This document shows positions 29,601-39,572 of a DNA stretch of 64,000 bases, in pieces. The notes beneath the pieces are model-generated. The model was not told the origin of the DNA. It searched no databases and worked only from the letters and a program-made list of their open reading frames with translations. The position numbers and the translations under genes were made by a program. The DNA comes from Cymbomonas tetramitiformis (taxonomy: Eukaryota; Chlorophyta; Pyramimonadophyceae; Pyramimonadales; Pyramimonadaceae), in assembly GCA_001247695.2 (NCBI GenBank), contig LGRX02035260.1:1-64000 (forward strand). Direction: 5' to 3'. How positions within the stretch are numbered: the stretch's first letter is position 1; every line of letters begins with the position of its first letter.

Positions 29601-32484
29601 AGACTGCCTTTCAGAGAAATGGAGGGGCCTTCGGGTTTGGTGTAACCCTCCATATAACTCCAAGCACATTACGGTGGAGGCGATTTTGAACAAGTATATC
29701 GCAGAATGGAAGGCAGACCCAGAAAACACCTCAGCAGTCTTCGTTCTACCAGATCACCAGTCCAAGCTCCCCGCGTGGCGCAAACTTTTCAGAAAGGCCA
29801 ATATGCAGATCGTGGAGGTCATCCCTACTCACGATGATAAGGGCGAGCCCAATCAGTTCTTCGAGAACCCAGATGGGAAGGCCTTCGACCTTCGTTGGCC
29901 TGTTCTGATAGTACACGCCCCTCCCGCCAAACCACAGCCAGCACGCGTGAGGCACCCGCGAACAGCCCCCGCTGTGATAAGGACAGGTGAGGCAGCAGCC
30001 TTCAGAGACGCAACCTCCCAGCAGTCGGACTCAAAGTTCCTGCGTGCGTTGAAAGCGGAGTACACCCGAGAGGGGACACTTCGTTCGCTGCGGGAGAAAG
30101 TGAAGGCGGCACCACACCAATGCCTACAGGACTTCAGGCTGGTGGGTGAAGTGGTTTGGAGAACCGCAGCAGGAAGATATCAGTTGGTGCTGGGGGAGGA
30201 CTCTCCTCTTCGAGAAGTAGTGATTCGCCATGCTCATGAGTCATTGTCCTCAGGCCACACTGGGCGAGACAAGACTCTGGAGAGGGTGCTGCGACGCTTC
30301 TATTGGCGTGGGGCCGCAGAAGATGTGGGCACCTGGGTTGCATCCTGCGCAGTGTGCCAATCAGTGAGACCAAGGGGAACTTACCCGGATGGGTTGCTAA
30401 ACCCTCACAGCATCCCGAACAGGCCATGGCAGGATGTCGCGGTGGACTTCGTCACCGGCCTGCCGGTATCAGAGAGGGGCAATGATGCTTTCGTGGCTTT
30501 CACCTGCAAGCTGACGAAGATGGTCCACGTTGTGCCGATGAACTTCGGCGACAGCTCCGCAGCTGTGGTGGCCAGAATCTACTTTGACTCGGTGTGGCGC
30601 TTACATGGCGCGCCTATGAAGATTGTCTCTGATCGAGATCCACGGTTTCAAGATGCTTTCTGGCAGGAACTCATGAGACTGATGGGTGTGAAAGTGGCTC
30701 GTACCACGCCGTACAACCCTCGGTCTGACGGCCAGGCGGAACACAGCAACAGGGTTATTGAGGACATGCTCAGGTCCTTTGTAGACGCCAATGTGGAGGA
30801 CTGGGATCTGTTCACCACTAACGTGGAGTTCGCGATCAATGACTCCAGGAGCGAATCTACTGGTTTCACGCCGTTTGAGCTGGTGTTCGGGTTCTCGCCG
30901 CTGTCGCAGTTGGACCTTTTCCTGGAGGCCGCGCAGTCCACCGCCGGACGACGAACTGGGGGAGTAGGCACCGCACACGAAGTGGCTGTGAAATTTTCGT
31001 CGCAGCTGCGGGACGCCAGACAGCGGTTAGAGCTGGCTCAACAGCGACAGCGCGAACAGTTTGATCGCAGGCACGGGCAGCGGGAGTATGCTGTTGGAGA
31101 TCTGGTCTGGATAGAGGCGAAACACCTTACGGAGAAGGTGATGGATCGCTCCATCTGTAGGAAACTGACCAAGCGCTGGCATGGACCAGTTCCTGTGACC
31201 GAACGCTTCTTCAGCGATGTACAGATGACCATGCCAGAGGCCGACAGAGGAGCTCCAGTAGCCTACCGCCTACGCCTCCCTCCTCACTGGCGGATTCACG
31301 ACGTGTTCGCTCAACATCGCCTCAAACCGTACACCAGCGGTCAAGATGCTTTTGCCGCACGCGATCACCTAGCAGTACCTGAAGAGGTGGTAGTGGACGG
31401 TCAGAAGGAAGCACACGTTGAGCGCATCCTTGCACGTCGAGTGCGGTCTGTTCGAGGAAAGGAGGTGGAAAAGTGGAAGGTTCGCTGGACTGGCTACTCC
31501 AAAGCTCACGACCAGTGGAGGACGCGTGACAAACTTGAACGCGGAAGTCCGCTTCAACAACTTCGTGAATTCGAGCAGGCGAGACTGCACATGGAAGCGC
31601 AAGTCCGCGACGAAGCCACTCGACGACGCGAGCAGCGTGGCCGCCACTCTGCTCAAGCCGGAATGACACTGGCCCACCTCATCACTAATCCCTGCGATGA
31701 ACTGGACCAGCTCGAACAGATGGAAGATGATATCCCCCTGCCGTGGGAGCGCCAAGAGCGCGTAGAAGATGGGTCGTTGGCACTGGTGACAGAGCTGCTG
31801 GCAATACAGACAAAAACAACCCGCACGCCCAGGATTCTCGTACTTTTCAGCGGTACTGGCTCAGTAGAGAGGGAATTCCTAAATTGCTTCCCCTCCGCCT
31901 CAGTAGTGACCCTCGACTCCGGGCATATCTGGCAACCCACTCATGTGTGTGACATCCTGCAATGGGACTACAGACAATACCCGCCTGGATTCTTCGATGT
32001 TATTTGGGCAAGTCCCCCCTGCAGGCAGTACAGTCAAGCGCGCACCACTGGTGGACCCCCTGACCTTCCCCAGGCTGACAAAATCGTACGACGAGCATTG
32101 CAGATCATTGACTACCTGGAGCCAAAACATTGGTTCATGGAAAACCCCAGAGGTCGCTTCCCTAACGCGCTACGGCTTCGCCCTATGATGCGCCAGCTTC
32201 CCCCACCGCTGGTGTGTACCTACTGCATGTACGGTACGCAGTACATGAAACCCACCTGCATATGGACGAACTCAGCGCCACCCTCGCCCCTGCTACGCTG
32301 TACTACTTCAACACCGTGTGCGTGCAGATGGGCAACCGGTGCTCATCCAGAAACTGCTCAGCTTGGACCTCACCCGCAGCAGACTGGAGCAGGTCGATCT
32401 GCGAGTGTATATCCCGTGCCAGCGCTCCTGCTACGACAACTTTTCCGACATTTACGCCTCCGCGACACTGAAGACCCGCTTTAG
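26614..32484 (+). CDS. Pol polyprotein: PR, RT, RNase H, Dam-like, integrase, chromodomain, C5-MTase
   Basis: The frame is open upstream of 26548 without an ATG, consistent with minus-one frameshift expression. The aspartic protease has DSGA at 26842. The RT runs ~27600-28230 with FIDD at ~28069. RNase H is ~28510-28900 (TDASGIALGG). A Dam-like adenine methyltransferase region lies at 29484-29930, with FDVDACCDFGGRN and NPPY at 29644-29655, followed by SAVFVLPDH. The integrase has an HHCC finger at ~30220-30365 and a D,D,E core at ~30436-30780 (AVDFVTG, SDRDPRF, GQAEHSN). A chromodomain lies at ~31406-31570 (WKVRWTGYSKAHDQW). The C-terminus (31829-32300) is a C5-cytosine methyltransferase-like domain: FSGTGS (motif I), SPPC at 32011-32022 (motif IV, catalytic Cys) and ENPRG (motif VI, with ENP instead of the commoner ENV). 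The Dam-like and C5 domains are extras to the standard gypsy set. Confidence 0.93.
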   Translation: MLDEEFYAACRQTLEECREASDNLLPNLKCKSIRTDGGVQWKTDIEGTLAAAHDEEGPLLLVFYATLRGHTVKVLIDSGASDNFISEQSAKRCGLTTRAGSEMRVTLADGSVKITGATAYAKFNTHTTTGTYTENALALRILPLGIQVDVILGGRWLRSHSPVTLGYEGNGSVSFLRKSRSGKIGDRVTITGCSPGKASGDRSPKGTACAGLVDEVFLTPAQLKKYLVYAETQKLLGNDDPEIQPAWLMVAEKSPDDTASAFAATAIDSENAEPAADTEDAEVSPEWTLKFQDFWGEEYKKEMTTALPNIDGLRHDPQDEANINLDPELSKKGPPCQRIYKKSAEELRQLRERVETLMSKGYIRPSSSPYAAPCLMVPKPGNPKELRLVIDYRLLNRQTVKDKYPLPDIQMMFDEMQGAKFFSSFDAVDGFWQVPMAPGDVEKTAFTTQMGSYEWLVMPQGLQNSPSQYQRRMQRALGHLPFVRIFIDDVVVFSNTAAEHYEHVKQLLLTCREKGVFLKRSKCQLLKKSLRFLGHCISADGCRPQHDKVAAVRDWPELETVTHVRQFLGLAGYYRRFIHCFSEIAQPLTRLTKSDVPWEWGPMQQWAFEELKKALTSAPVLALPNIKGAADGTAPFVVQTDASGIALGGVLMQDNGDGLGLRVIAYESRQFSAAEQNYHTGERELGALHHCTTVTWRHYLIFTNFRIQGDHRPLEWLMEPGRELSRRQARWYMDLVEVGVPRMEYIKGALLLVPDALSRRPDFKDKDVREGLKEAGVIDPTSDLPKDPLATLESECFSSSPPAAHPHWAQTVDCWLSAVETLSVAEQAMDMGETIALVNPKLYKGMKEDHLDFDMPDWPEADSAKPTEAPHEPPDRAPPQIRITRSMARAGKVSTTPAPPQLASPKTRTPTSRADASEAPTEKVPVSSPPPQQAPQQSAPSPVLHPQKRQTPPEDSQNWRVRAEYSSKYAEKFGPFDVDACCDFGGRNRQADRFWTDCLSEKWRGLRVWCNPPYNSKHITVEAILNKYIAEWKADPENTSAVFVLPDHQSKLPAWRKLFRKANMQIVEVIPTHDDKGEPNQFFENPDGKAFDLRWPVLIVHAPPAKPQPARVRHPRTAPAVIRTGEAAAFRDATSQQSDSKFLRALKAEYTREGTLRSLREKVKAAPHQCLQDFRLVGEVVWRTAAGRYQLVLGEDSPLREVVIRHAHESLSSGHTGRDKTLERVLRRFYWRGAAEDVGTWVASCAVCQSVRPRGTYPDGLLNPHSIPNRPWQDVAVDFVTGLPVSERGNDAFVAFTCKLTKMVHVVPMNFGDSSAAVVARIYFDSVWRLHGAPMKIVSDRDPRFQDAFWQELMRLMGVKVARTTPYNPRSDGQAEHSNRVIEDMLRSFVDANVEDWDLFTTNVEFAINDSRSESTGFTPFELVFGFSPLSQLDLFLEAAQSTAGRRTGGVGTAHEVAVKFSSQLRDARQRLELAQQRQREQFDRRHGQREYAVGDLVWIEAKHLTEKVMDRSICRKLTKRWHGPVPVTERFFSDVQMTMPEADRGAPVAYRLRLPPHWRIHDVFAQHRLKPYTSGQDAFAARDHLAVPEEVVVDGQKEAHVERILARRVRSVRGKEVEKWKVRWTGYSKAHDQWRTRDKLERGSPLQQLREFEQARLHMEAQVRDEATRRREQRGRHSAQAGMTLAHLITNPCDELDQLEQMEDDIPLPWERQERVEDGSLALVTELLAIQTKTTRTPRILVLFSGTGSVEREFLNCFPSASVVTLDSGHIWQPTHVCDILQWDYRQYPPGFFDVIWASPPCRQYSQARTTGGPPDLPQADKIVRRALQIIDYLEPKHWFMENPRGRFPNALRLRPMMRQLPPPLVCTYCMYGTQYMKPTCIWTNSAPPSPLLRCTTSTPCACRWATGAHPETAQLGPHPQQTGAGRSASVYPVPALLLRQLFRHLRLRDTEDPL

Positions 32485-32655
32485 ATTCCAAGTGGCACCC
32501 TTCTTCTTGAAAGTGGTGCCCTGGTAGCGGCAGGCAAACTATGCTCGAAGAGGAACCAGAGAACCTAAGAACTGGAAAAGCAAGGAACCAGAAAACCTAA
32601 GAACTGGAACTTAGATGGGTACCTTAGCGGAGTGATCCCAGGAGGTAGACCACTC

Positions 32656-32671
32656 CTAAGGGGGGGAGAGT
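32656..32671 (+). promoter_or_regulatory. Polypurine tract
   Basis: AAGGGGGGGAGAG lies immediately before the 3' LTR. This is the plus-strand primer of LTR retrotransposons, and its position fits exactly. Confidence 0.85.
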
Positions 32672-33378
32672 TGTGCCCGGAGGCACAGCGTGAGCCGATA
32701 TGCCTATGCGTCCGTATGTGTGTCATCGGGGGTAATCTGGGATTGGCACGATGACAGTGAAATTGGGCTTGAAATCACGATGAGAATGAGTACCAGATGT
32801 CCGGGGTATGACTATGACACTATGACAGTATGACAGTATGACACTATAGTAGTATGACAGTACTGTGGGGGGTGTCATCGTGGAACTCAGTCAGACCCTC
32901 GAAGAATGGTCAGATTCGCATCGGGGTTGAAAAGACAATGAAATCGAATATCAGATATTAAGGTTATGACAGTATGACAGTATGACGCTATGACAGTATG
33001 ACAGTATGACGCTATGACAGTATGACAGTATGACAGTACAGTAGTATGACAGTACTGTGGGGCAGTCATCGTGTCAGCCTGTCGGCATAACATCTGAATC
33101 GAGAATGACGAATCGGAATTAGAAATGAGATCGGATCGGGAACTGAACGTTGAGCCGAAGTGTGACATCGGCTCTCGAGTGGTTGACCCTGCAACCTGAG
33201 TGACGAGTGAATAAGTAGAGCACTTGAGAAGTGTTTAGCCTTCAGAACTCGGAACCGAATTATCGTTTGTACCTCAATCTGGCCCTGATCCAGTATATTA
33301 TAAAAATCCGAATTGTGTACCTTTGCACGTTCAATCAAAAACATATCTCCGAGCATCTGTCGTCGTGCCCCTGGCACA
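32672..33378 (+). repeat. 3' LTR of the gypsy-like element
   Basis: This is the second copy of the LTR, TGTGCCCGG to CTGGCACA, with an extra TATGACAG/TATGACGC microsatellite unit relative to the 5' copy. The substitutions I can see against the 5' copy are all transitions. The downstream AGACC completes the target duplication. Confidence 0.93.
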
Positions 33379-33383
33379 AGACC
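33379..33383. repeat. Target-site duplication AGACC, right
   Basis: This matches 4457-4461 on the other side of the LTR element. Confidence 0.9.
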
Positions 33384-35644
33384 GGAGAGTATGTTGTCCG
33401 TGAAAGACACGTGATATTCCGTGATGTTCCCAAGGGGTCTCGCGCAGTTCCTCACAAAGGCAAGCTACCGAAGCCGGCGCAAAGAAATATTCACAGCGAA
33501 ACGTGTGCACTACACCAAGTTCTCGGTTGGGAGCCCGAATATATGTACTCGATTGAAGATATAAGTGCGAAGCATACATATATTTTATGTGATATATTGC
33601 CATTTAAGGTTATTGTCGAATATCGCCAAAAAATATCAGTATGTTTCTTATCGACCGCAACAAGCAAGGCAGTTTTGTTATATGCTCCGCAAGAGATATG
33701 CTTGCGGTCCGAGTTCAGCTACAACCTATGATGTAAGTGTATGAGGCACACCGTTTATGACCTTGGGATTTTAAAGTTTACTTAGAGCACCACTTACGGG
33801 AACAACTTGTCAAGACAACTTCAAATGCTAATATGCAATATGTAACATACTTGCTATGTTGTTCTAGATTCTTACCGGTGGCCCATCCTAGCCGGCATTT
33901 CTAACTGCTCACTGTCATACATCTTGAACCACGAAATGGAGTATGTCACTCCTCGCATGTCGGGAGTGTGCACCGCATGGCGTGCCCTGGCATTGCACTT
34001 GATCAGCACGGTGTATGGCTCACTGGCACTCCGACTTCCGAAAAATGAGCGGGTCATGTCACTCGCGTCTTCGCCATCGAAGATCGCCTTCACCCCGGTG
34101 AAACCTCCAAGCATGGTCCAGTATTGGAACTGGACGTCATGCTGGTCCACGTGCCAATCTACTTCGCTGCTCCCTGGCCTCTTGCACGAGGCATACATAC
34201 AATATCCCCATTTCATATACTCTGGGTCTATCAAGTCGAGGGCTATTCCCCCGAGGATCAACATGACTTTCATTTCTTGGAGTCGCTATGCGACACTAAC
34301 GTCAAGGTGTCAGCAGTACAAACGCCCATAGTGGGTCAATAAGGGTGGCGCACGTCAAAGGCGGACGTCTTGTCCTTGCGCCTACCAAACCCAAATTGGT
34401 GGGCGCAAATGCACATGCTAAACTGCCAGTACCCCTAAAAACCGGTCTTCGTGTGCTTCTTTGGTGGAGTCTTCCTCTTCGCTCGCATTTTCTCTTCCTC
34501 CTTCGTCGCCTCGTCGCAAAGTTTCGCTATCTCAGCAAGTACTTGTTGTAGTTGGACGTTTTGCCTTACGCGATTGCGTAAGTCTGTCGGCCTATTATAA
34601 CAACGGTGTAATAATTAGAAAACATGCACAACCATAACCCCTAAACGGCGGACGGAATTTTCGGTATTTGAAAATTGCACGTTTCTCGCGATAACTACGC
34701 GAATTCTTGCCTCAATGCATTTTTGAAAATGGTGTCGGAAAGGTCCGTTCACGGCGGGTTGCATGATGACGTTCAGATTGGATGACGCACGGAGTATCAA
34801 CGACGTGAGTTTCAACGAATTTAATGGACTCGCGTGTTGTTTTGACAGCTGAAGCCCTAATTCTGACCCTACACCTCAAATAACAATCTCACCAAGTACT
34901 ATACATGTTGTTAGGGCTACTTGTTACCGTTAGGGTGATGTGACACTATTTTATGACTGCCCTACGCGTGACGCGTTATTTTGTAGTTGAAATCGAGTAC
35001 GTCTCGGTAAATACTTCGAGCATTGAAATAAGTTAGCTGCAATCGAGTAAATGGTTGCATGCGGCTGATTGAGATCCTTTCAGAACTGTCTTCAAAAGCG
35101 AATTTGACCAATTTCCCGCTGAGGAAATCAAGTTTGAGTGTCTGTTCCGATATCGGAACAGTTCGCCGTTTAGGGGATAACCAACTATAAAGTGTTATCC
35201 ACATTCGCACCTTCTGCCATCCTCACTTCTCGTTCGTTTGGCGCGAGGAAACTCGCTTGCAAATTCGTCAGCGCTAGGGGTTTCGCCAGCGCTGGGGGAT
35301 TCGTGAGCTTTAGGAGCTTCGAGCGCTAGGAGTTTTGTACTTCACTTTGATAAAAAAAAAACGAATCGTCGCTGTCAGCTTGTTCTACAGCTGGCGTAAT
35401 GAAGGGTGACGTGTAGAGGCACGTAAGAACCCACTCGTTGAAAATCTCGAGTTGATTATGCCTTGAGTAACAATACGAGAGGGGTGCTGGAAGAGCTACT
35501 TTGTCGACTTCGCGTAAGAAGTTCCTTAAATAGCGGCCGAAATATCATTTGGCATATCCAGTATACCATGAAACAATCGAAATAAGAGACGCATTTGATA
35601 TTTGGGAAAGATCAAATCACTCGGCCAGTATCTTGGTTTCGTGC
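33384..35644. other. Flank between LTR element and TIR transposon
   Basis: No gene is recognised. A minus-strand open frame at 33872-34273 (134 codons, with EVDWHVDQHDVQFQYW and SASEPYTVLIKCNAR) has a codon pattern that could be a coding exon, but I cannot assign it. On the + strand, a frame running through the LTR end to 33731 contains EYVVRERHVIFRDVPKG and may be a remnant. The rest is AT-rich. Confidence 0.4.
33872..34273 (-). CDS. Hypothetical ORF, possibly an exon or remnant
   Basis: This 133-residue frame starts at an ATG at 34273 (MKVMLILGGIALDLIDPEY) and ends at 33872. It has balanced composition, several Trp, Tyr and Cys residues, and no low complexity, which makes chance less likely but does not exclude it. 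No signal peptide, repeat or known motif is clear. There is no partner gene in the immediate neighbourhood, since the 3' LTR ends ~490 bases away. It may be part of an older mobile element broken by later insertions. The function is unknown. Confidence 0.3.
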   Translation of the reverse strand: MKVMLILGGIALDLIDPEYMKWGYCMYASCKRPGSSEVDWHVDQHDVQFQYWTMLGGFTGVKAIFDGEDASDMTRSFFGSRSASEPYTVLIKCNARARHAVHTPDMRGVTYSISWFKMYDSEQLEMPARMGHR

Positions 35645-35648
35645 GATT
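35645..35648. repeat. Target-site duplication GATT, left
   Basis: GATT directly precedes the left inverted repeat and recurs directly after the right one at 44630-44633. Four bases are few, so the support comes mainly from the inverted repeats. Confidence 0.65.
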
Positions 35649-35684
35649 AACACACTATTCGATGAAAAGGATATTCTCATGTGA
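35649..35684 (+). repeat. Left terminal inverted repeat
   Basis: AACACACTATTCGATGAAAA is perfectly inverted at 44610-44629. Beyond it the two arms share GA.ATT.TCAT.TG with scattered mismatches. Confidence 0.85.
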
Positions 35685-35912
35685 AAATGATATTGCCTTA
35701 TTTACCTCATGATAGGATTAAAAAGCCGCATTTCAACAGTCAAGAACATGCAAGTGCAGGTTGTGCATTAGATTTAATGGTTTTTATGGTACAAATTTGA
35801 GGTCAAATGCACTTTTTCGAAATCTAGGAGGAGTGAAAACACAAAGAACTTTTGACTCAGAATCTATATACACGTTATACACATATTATTTACATGTTTT
35901 TTTCGTCTTGCT

Positions 35913-38900
35913 TTACGCGTCCACTTCAGGTGCTACCGCTACCGCTACGCAATTATCAAAAGCTTCGTCTTCATCGGAATCATCCGATTCATTCAAGTCA
36001 CCTAGGTCCTTGCGCGTGCGTTTGGATTGTTGTGCAAGCAAAGCGACGACTATCTGCGCGTATTGCTCGTTCGGTATACTCCGTTCGGGGTCTTTCGCAT
36101 CCACATTCCATGCCAGCACTATTTCATTCTTATCGAAAGTCTCGGTAGACGGTCGGTGCCCCGGTGGCGCTGCGAAAGCTCCTGCGTGACTCGCAAGCTG
36201 CTTGCCGAGGTGCTTCTTCTTGGTGTCGGTGTGCTTTTTGGGTTGGAAATAGCGATATAGCAGCTGTTGAGTTGACGGATAGCGCGCATCCACCTTCACC
36301 AAGTACAACGGATCCGACCATTCGCTTCGCTTCAGTTGTACGCGGAAAGCGAACTTGTCGTTTTCAGATTCCACCGCGAGAGCCACTGCAAAGCTGCCGA
36401 TTGTCATCTGGCCGTAGGTGACCTCCCACTGCGCCACTGGGCGTTGTCCACGTACTGCTCTGCTCGCTTTTGGGCTCGACCTTGGTGTTTCCGTTTACCG
36501 TTGTACACTTCTATCGGCGCTCGATCAATTCGGCGTTGGATGCGCACCGGTATAGCGGGGACGGCGGCAGCCCCGGCAGCTTCTATCGCCAACGCGGGCG
36601 CCTCTATCAGTCGAACCAAGGTGGCATTGCGCTCGATGGCGATTTTCTCGGGATGCTGGAAGGGTATCGCGGGCGCTTGACATTCTCCACCAGCAGTTAG
36701 GTGGCGCTGTTTCTCGATGACATCCTCGCGCCAAAACTTTTCGTGCACCTCCGTGAGCTTTGTGCCCAAAATGTCCTTCAACGCCTGTAAGGTATGCTCA
36801 AGCTTTTCGATGCCTTCTTCGGTAAAAGGAATCGGCTTGATGTATCCAGGCCCCGCGACAGGGGGTGTAGAAACAAGCTTTGGCAATGGAGTCTCGGGTA
36901 ACCATTTTGGTGAAATGGAATACTGTTTGTACTGCATGCCCACTTCGCCGTGCTCGTTCTTCTTGAACTTGAAAGCCTGCTGTGCCAAAATATTGTGGCA
37001 ATCGAAGACGTGACCATCAAACCAAGAGCTGAAGTCGAAGATCTTCTCGGTGTGCTCGCATATTACACCATCCGTAAAGGATTCTTGTGCGACCTCTATC
37101 ATCTCGTCGAGCGTCCAAGCTTGCTTGCGTCGTAGACGCACGGAGAAGCGTGAAAACATCTGGTCAATGTTCTCGTGCGTATGTCCCACCAACAGAAAGT
37201 TGAGTTTCGCCTTGCGAAAGACGTCCGTGTGCACCAGCCAAGCTGCGTATGCCAACATCAACTTGCTCTTGTTGGTGCTCACATTGTCAAGCTGTACATA
37301 CAATACTTCCGGCATCGGGTATGAATTTTCCCCGTCCCCGTTGCGTCGATGCTCTTGAATGCGGAGGATATCCCGTGCAAAACGTTGACAAGGAAGTTCG
37401 CATCGTCCTTGAAGTTGGCGTAGTTGAAATCCATGAAGCGGCCCACGTTCTCGATCATGCTCCCCATGTTGTGCACGTCAAGGAAGTCCTTAGAGTCCAG
37501 ATGTTTAGGGATACGTCGAAGTGTGGCAGTCGGGTGGTCCACTGCGTCATGCCATCGATGATCACCGAGGCATACTTATGCCAAGTTTTGTTCATGGCAA
37601 TGCTCTTGGTCATATTCGCTTTACGACCATGTTTGTAGAACTTCTGGCGCCCCGCTCGTGCGATTGCATGATGTTTGTTGAGAGGCCCGTTGTATTGCGC
37701 TGTGCATGATACACAAATTCGGGTCAGTGAACAAATTACATAAGCATATAAACACATCACAAAGCTATTCATGAATATTCACCTTTTTGAGATTTGGTTA
37801 AGCCTTCCTTCAATAACTTGAAGGACGCGCAAACATCGCAGTGAGAAAATCGGTTCACCGATGGAATCTTGAGCCACTTGCTGCAATCTTCTTCAAATAT
37901 TTTGTACCAGTAACTGAGAGAGAGCTTTTTGCTCTCCTCATCCTCACGCGCAAGCCCTCGATGTACTCGTCCCACAGCTCTTCGATGGTCAATCCATCCG
38001 AAAGGTGCTTCTCGGGTTTGTGAGGTTGGGGTTGTCCGTATTCGTCCGCGTATTTCTCGAGCCATGCGACGACCGACTCGCGTTTCAGGGAAATCTTGCG
38101 GTTGTCCTCCTCGTACGTCAATCCATGAACAAACGTGTGTCGGCCCTCGAGCACGCGTGTCCGACAGTCGTGAAGATACCCGTAGCTGATGCCGTAAGCC
38201 ATATAGTAGAACTTAAAGCACACCTGTTACAAAACAAAAGACACCGTCACTCAAAAATTGTTAACAAATTATCCAAGGAAACGCATAAGGGTTTTTATAG
38301 GTTGGCTGGATCTAAGACGCTTGGGAGACAACCCCAGCACTGCACGTCTGCAGGCGGGACGGCCGTCGCGTGCTCGTCAGCACTCTCCAAACCACGCCTT
38401 AAATCTGCGCAACCTACACCCTTAGTGGGAATCGAACCCACGAGTGCGAGGTTCATAGCCTAGCGCCGTACCAACTCGACCAACGCGTCGCGAATGTACT
38501 TTATGAAATTTATTTAGAAATTTATGATACAATATTCCACATTCCTGTGATGAACAACATTACACAATCTATCACAAGGTCCAAGAAAATTTTCGCTTTG
38601 ACCAGAGGCCGTTCATTAGCTAATGAACGGTTCCCGCAGCCAAAGTGTCTAATTGTGAGTCGCGCTTTGGCCAGAGGCCGTTCATTAGCTAATGAACGGT
38701 TCCCGCAGCCAAAGTGTCTCATTGTGAGTCGCGCTTTGGCCAGAGGCCGTTCATTAGCTAATGAACGGTTCCCGCAGCCAAAGTGTCTAATTGTGAGTCG
38801 CGCTTTGGCCAGAGGCCGTTCATTAGCTAATGAACGAGTTCAAAAATAAACATACCTGCTTCTTGGCCAAAAAGTATTTGAAGTCGAATTTGTCTTCAGA

Positions 38901-39572
38901 TCGTAAGCTGTTTTTTAGCAAGTCCTTCACGAAGTATTCCTTCCTATCTTTTTGCGACATGCTGAAAATATTTTCGCGAAAAGACTTAATATCTGCCGAT
39001 GAGAAAGATAGACAGCAGTGCGACTTGCAATTGCACTTAATGGTTTCTGCCATTGATATACTGTCAGCCTGCAAACGTCGCTGCTTGATACTAATTACGC
39101 CTGTATATTTCTGCTTGCGTATGTCGGATTCGTACGGTTTGCGCACAACAATCTGCTTGTTTACTTCACCGTTTAAACACCGAACAGGGTCTTCATTAAG
39201 CAAGTCTAAACTTGTCTCTGAGAATTCTGTATCAAGTCTGCTTTTTATCTCTTGTAAGTCAATTTCGCGCAAAGCGCGTGTCCCGGAAACGCGTGAAGAA
39301 TTAGAGCTAACTTCCGATCTAGACGTCAAAGGCGCGTTCCGAAGGACCAATTGCGTATTTGCGCTCGGGGCTATGCTTGGAATTGGCTCATGATCAAAGA
39401 AGTCAGCCCCTATTTCCATAGAATCTTCAATAACTATTCCCGGGCACGGTTTGCAGATAATCTCGCAACCCTCATCAAAAGTAATAGAAAACATATTTTC
39501 GTCAAAATTAGCCGTCATTAGCTTGTGAAGCCGTTTATTACGTTTTGAAAATGATATGGACTTGCGAGTCAA
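35913..39572 (-). CDS. DUF7869-like putative transposase, three exons, several frame breaks
   Basis: Exon 1 (38856-39572) starts MTRKSISFSKRN and contains a CNCKSHCC cysteine cluster. It ends at CAG/GTATGT. Exon 2 (37783-38223) follows a TTTTGTAACAG acceptor and joins in phase to give KKQ/VCFKFYYMAYG. It ends in a FSHCDVCASFK zinc-like motif. After an 83-bp intron (37700-37782), exon 3 (35913-37699) holds IIDGM (near 37555), VQLDNVSTNKSK (near 37290) and VGHTHENIDQMFSR (near 37175). These are the signatures of DUF7869-type proteins, common in large repeat families. I infer that the three acidic motifs could be a DDE-like active site. The C-terminus has an acidic tail. Single-base frame breaks near 37953, 37515, 37370 and 36430 mean this copy is decayed or carries base errors. 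Expected intact length is about 980 residues. Confidence 0.75.
38415..38495 (-). other. tRNA-like sequence (pseudo-tRNA or SINE head)
   Basis: The minus strand has an A-box-like TGGTCGAGTTGG and a perfect five-pair T-arm GTGGG/TTCGATT/CCCAC. A seven-base anticodon loop CTATGAA would give ATG. The acceptor stem does not pair and the anticodon stem has a mismatch, so I read it as a tRNA-derived repeat rather than a functional tRNA gene. Confidence 0.5.
38610..38836. repeat. Palindrome array A (four 69-bp units)
   Basis: Four tandem units with starts at 38610, 38679, 38748 and 38817 each contain the perfect 20-bp palindrome CGTTCATTAGCTAATGAACG. They are separated by a spacer with CCCGCAGCCAAAGTGTCT and GCTTTGGCCAGAGG. 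It lies in intron 1 of the minus-strand gene, just after the splice donor. Confidence 0.9.

Larger units (their letters stand above)
4462..33378 (+). mobile_element. Ty3/gypsy-like LTR retrotransposon with two methyltransferase domains
   Basis: Two near-identical LTRs (4462-5153, 32672-33378) with TG...CA ends, the AGACC duplication, an initiator-Met-type primer binding site, a polypurine tract and gag-pol frames define one element. It spans 28.9 kb, of which ~15.1 kb is a nested non-LTR element on the opposite strand, leaving ~13.8 kb. Domain order in Pol is protease, RT, RNase H, Dam-like methyltransferase, integrase, chromodomain, C5 methyltransferase; RT before integrase is the Ty3/gypsy order. 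The LTRs differ by about five transitions plus microsatellite length changes, so the insertion is recent. Frames shift between gag parts and before pol, and a UGA splits gag from the accessory ORF, so whether this copy is active is unclear. Confidence 0.93.
38224..38855 (-). other. Intron 1 of the DUF7869-like gene
   Basis: The boundaries are CAG/GTATGT at the donor and TAACAG/GTG at the acceptor, and they restore a conserved protein segment across the junction. The intron carries a tRNA-like sequence and four 69-bp tandem units around the palindrome CGTTCATTAGCTAATGAACG. Confidence 0.75.

Noticed and set aside
38415..38495. Functional tRNA gene
   Set aside because: The T-arm and A-box are good, but the acceptor stem does not pair and the anticodon stem has a mismatch. 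It fits a tRNA-derived repeat better.
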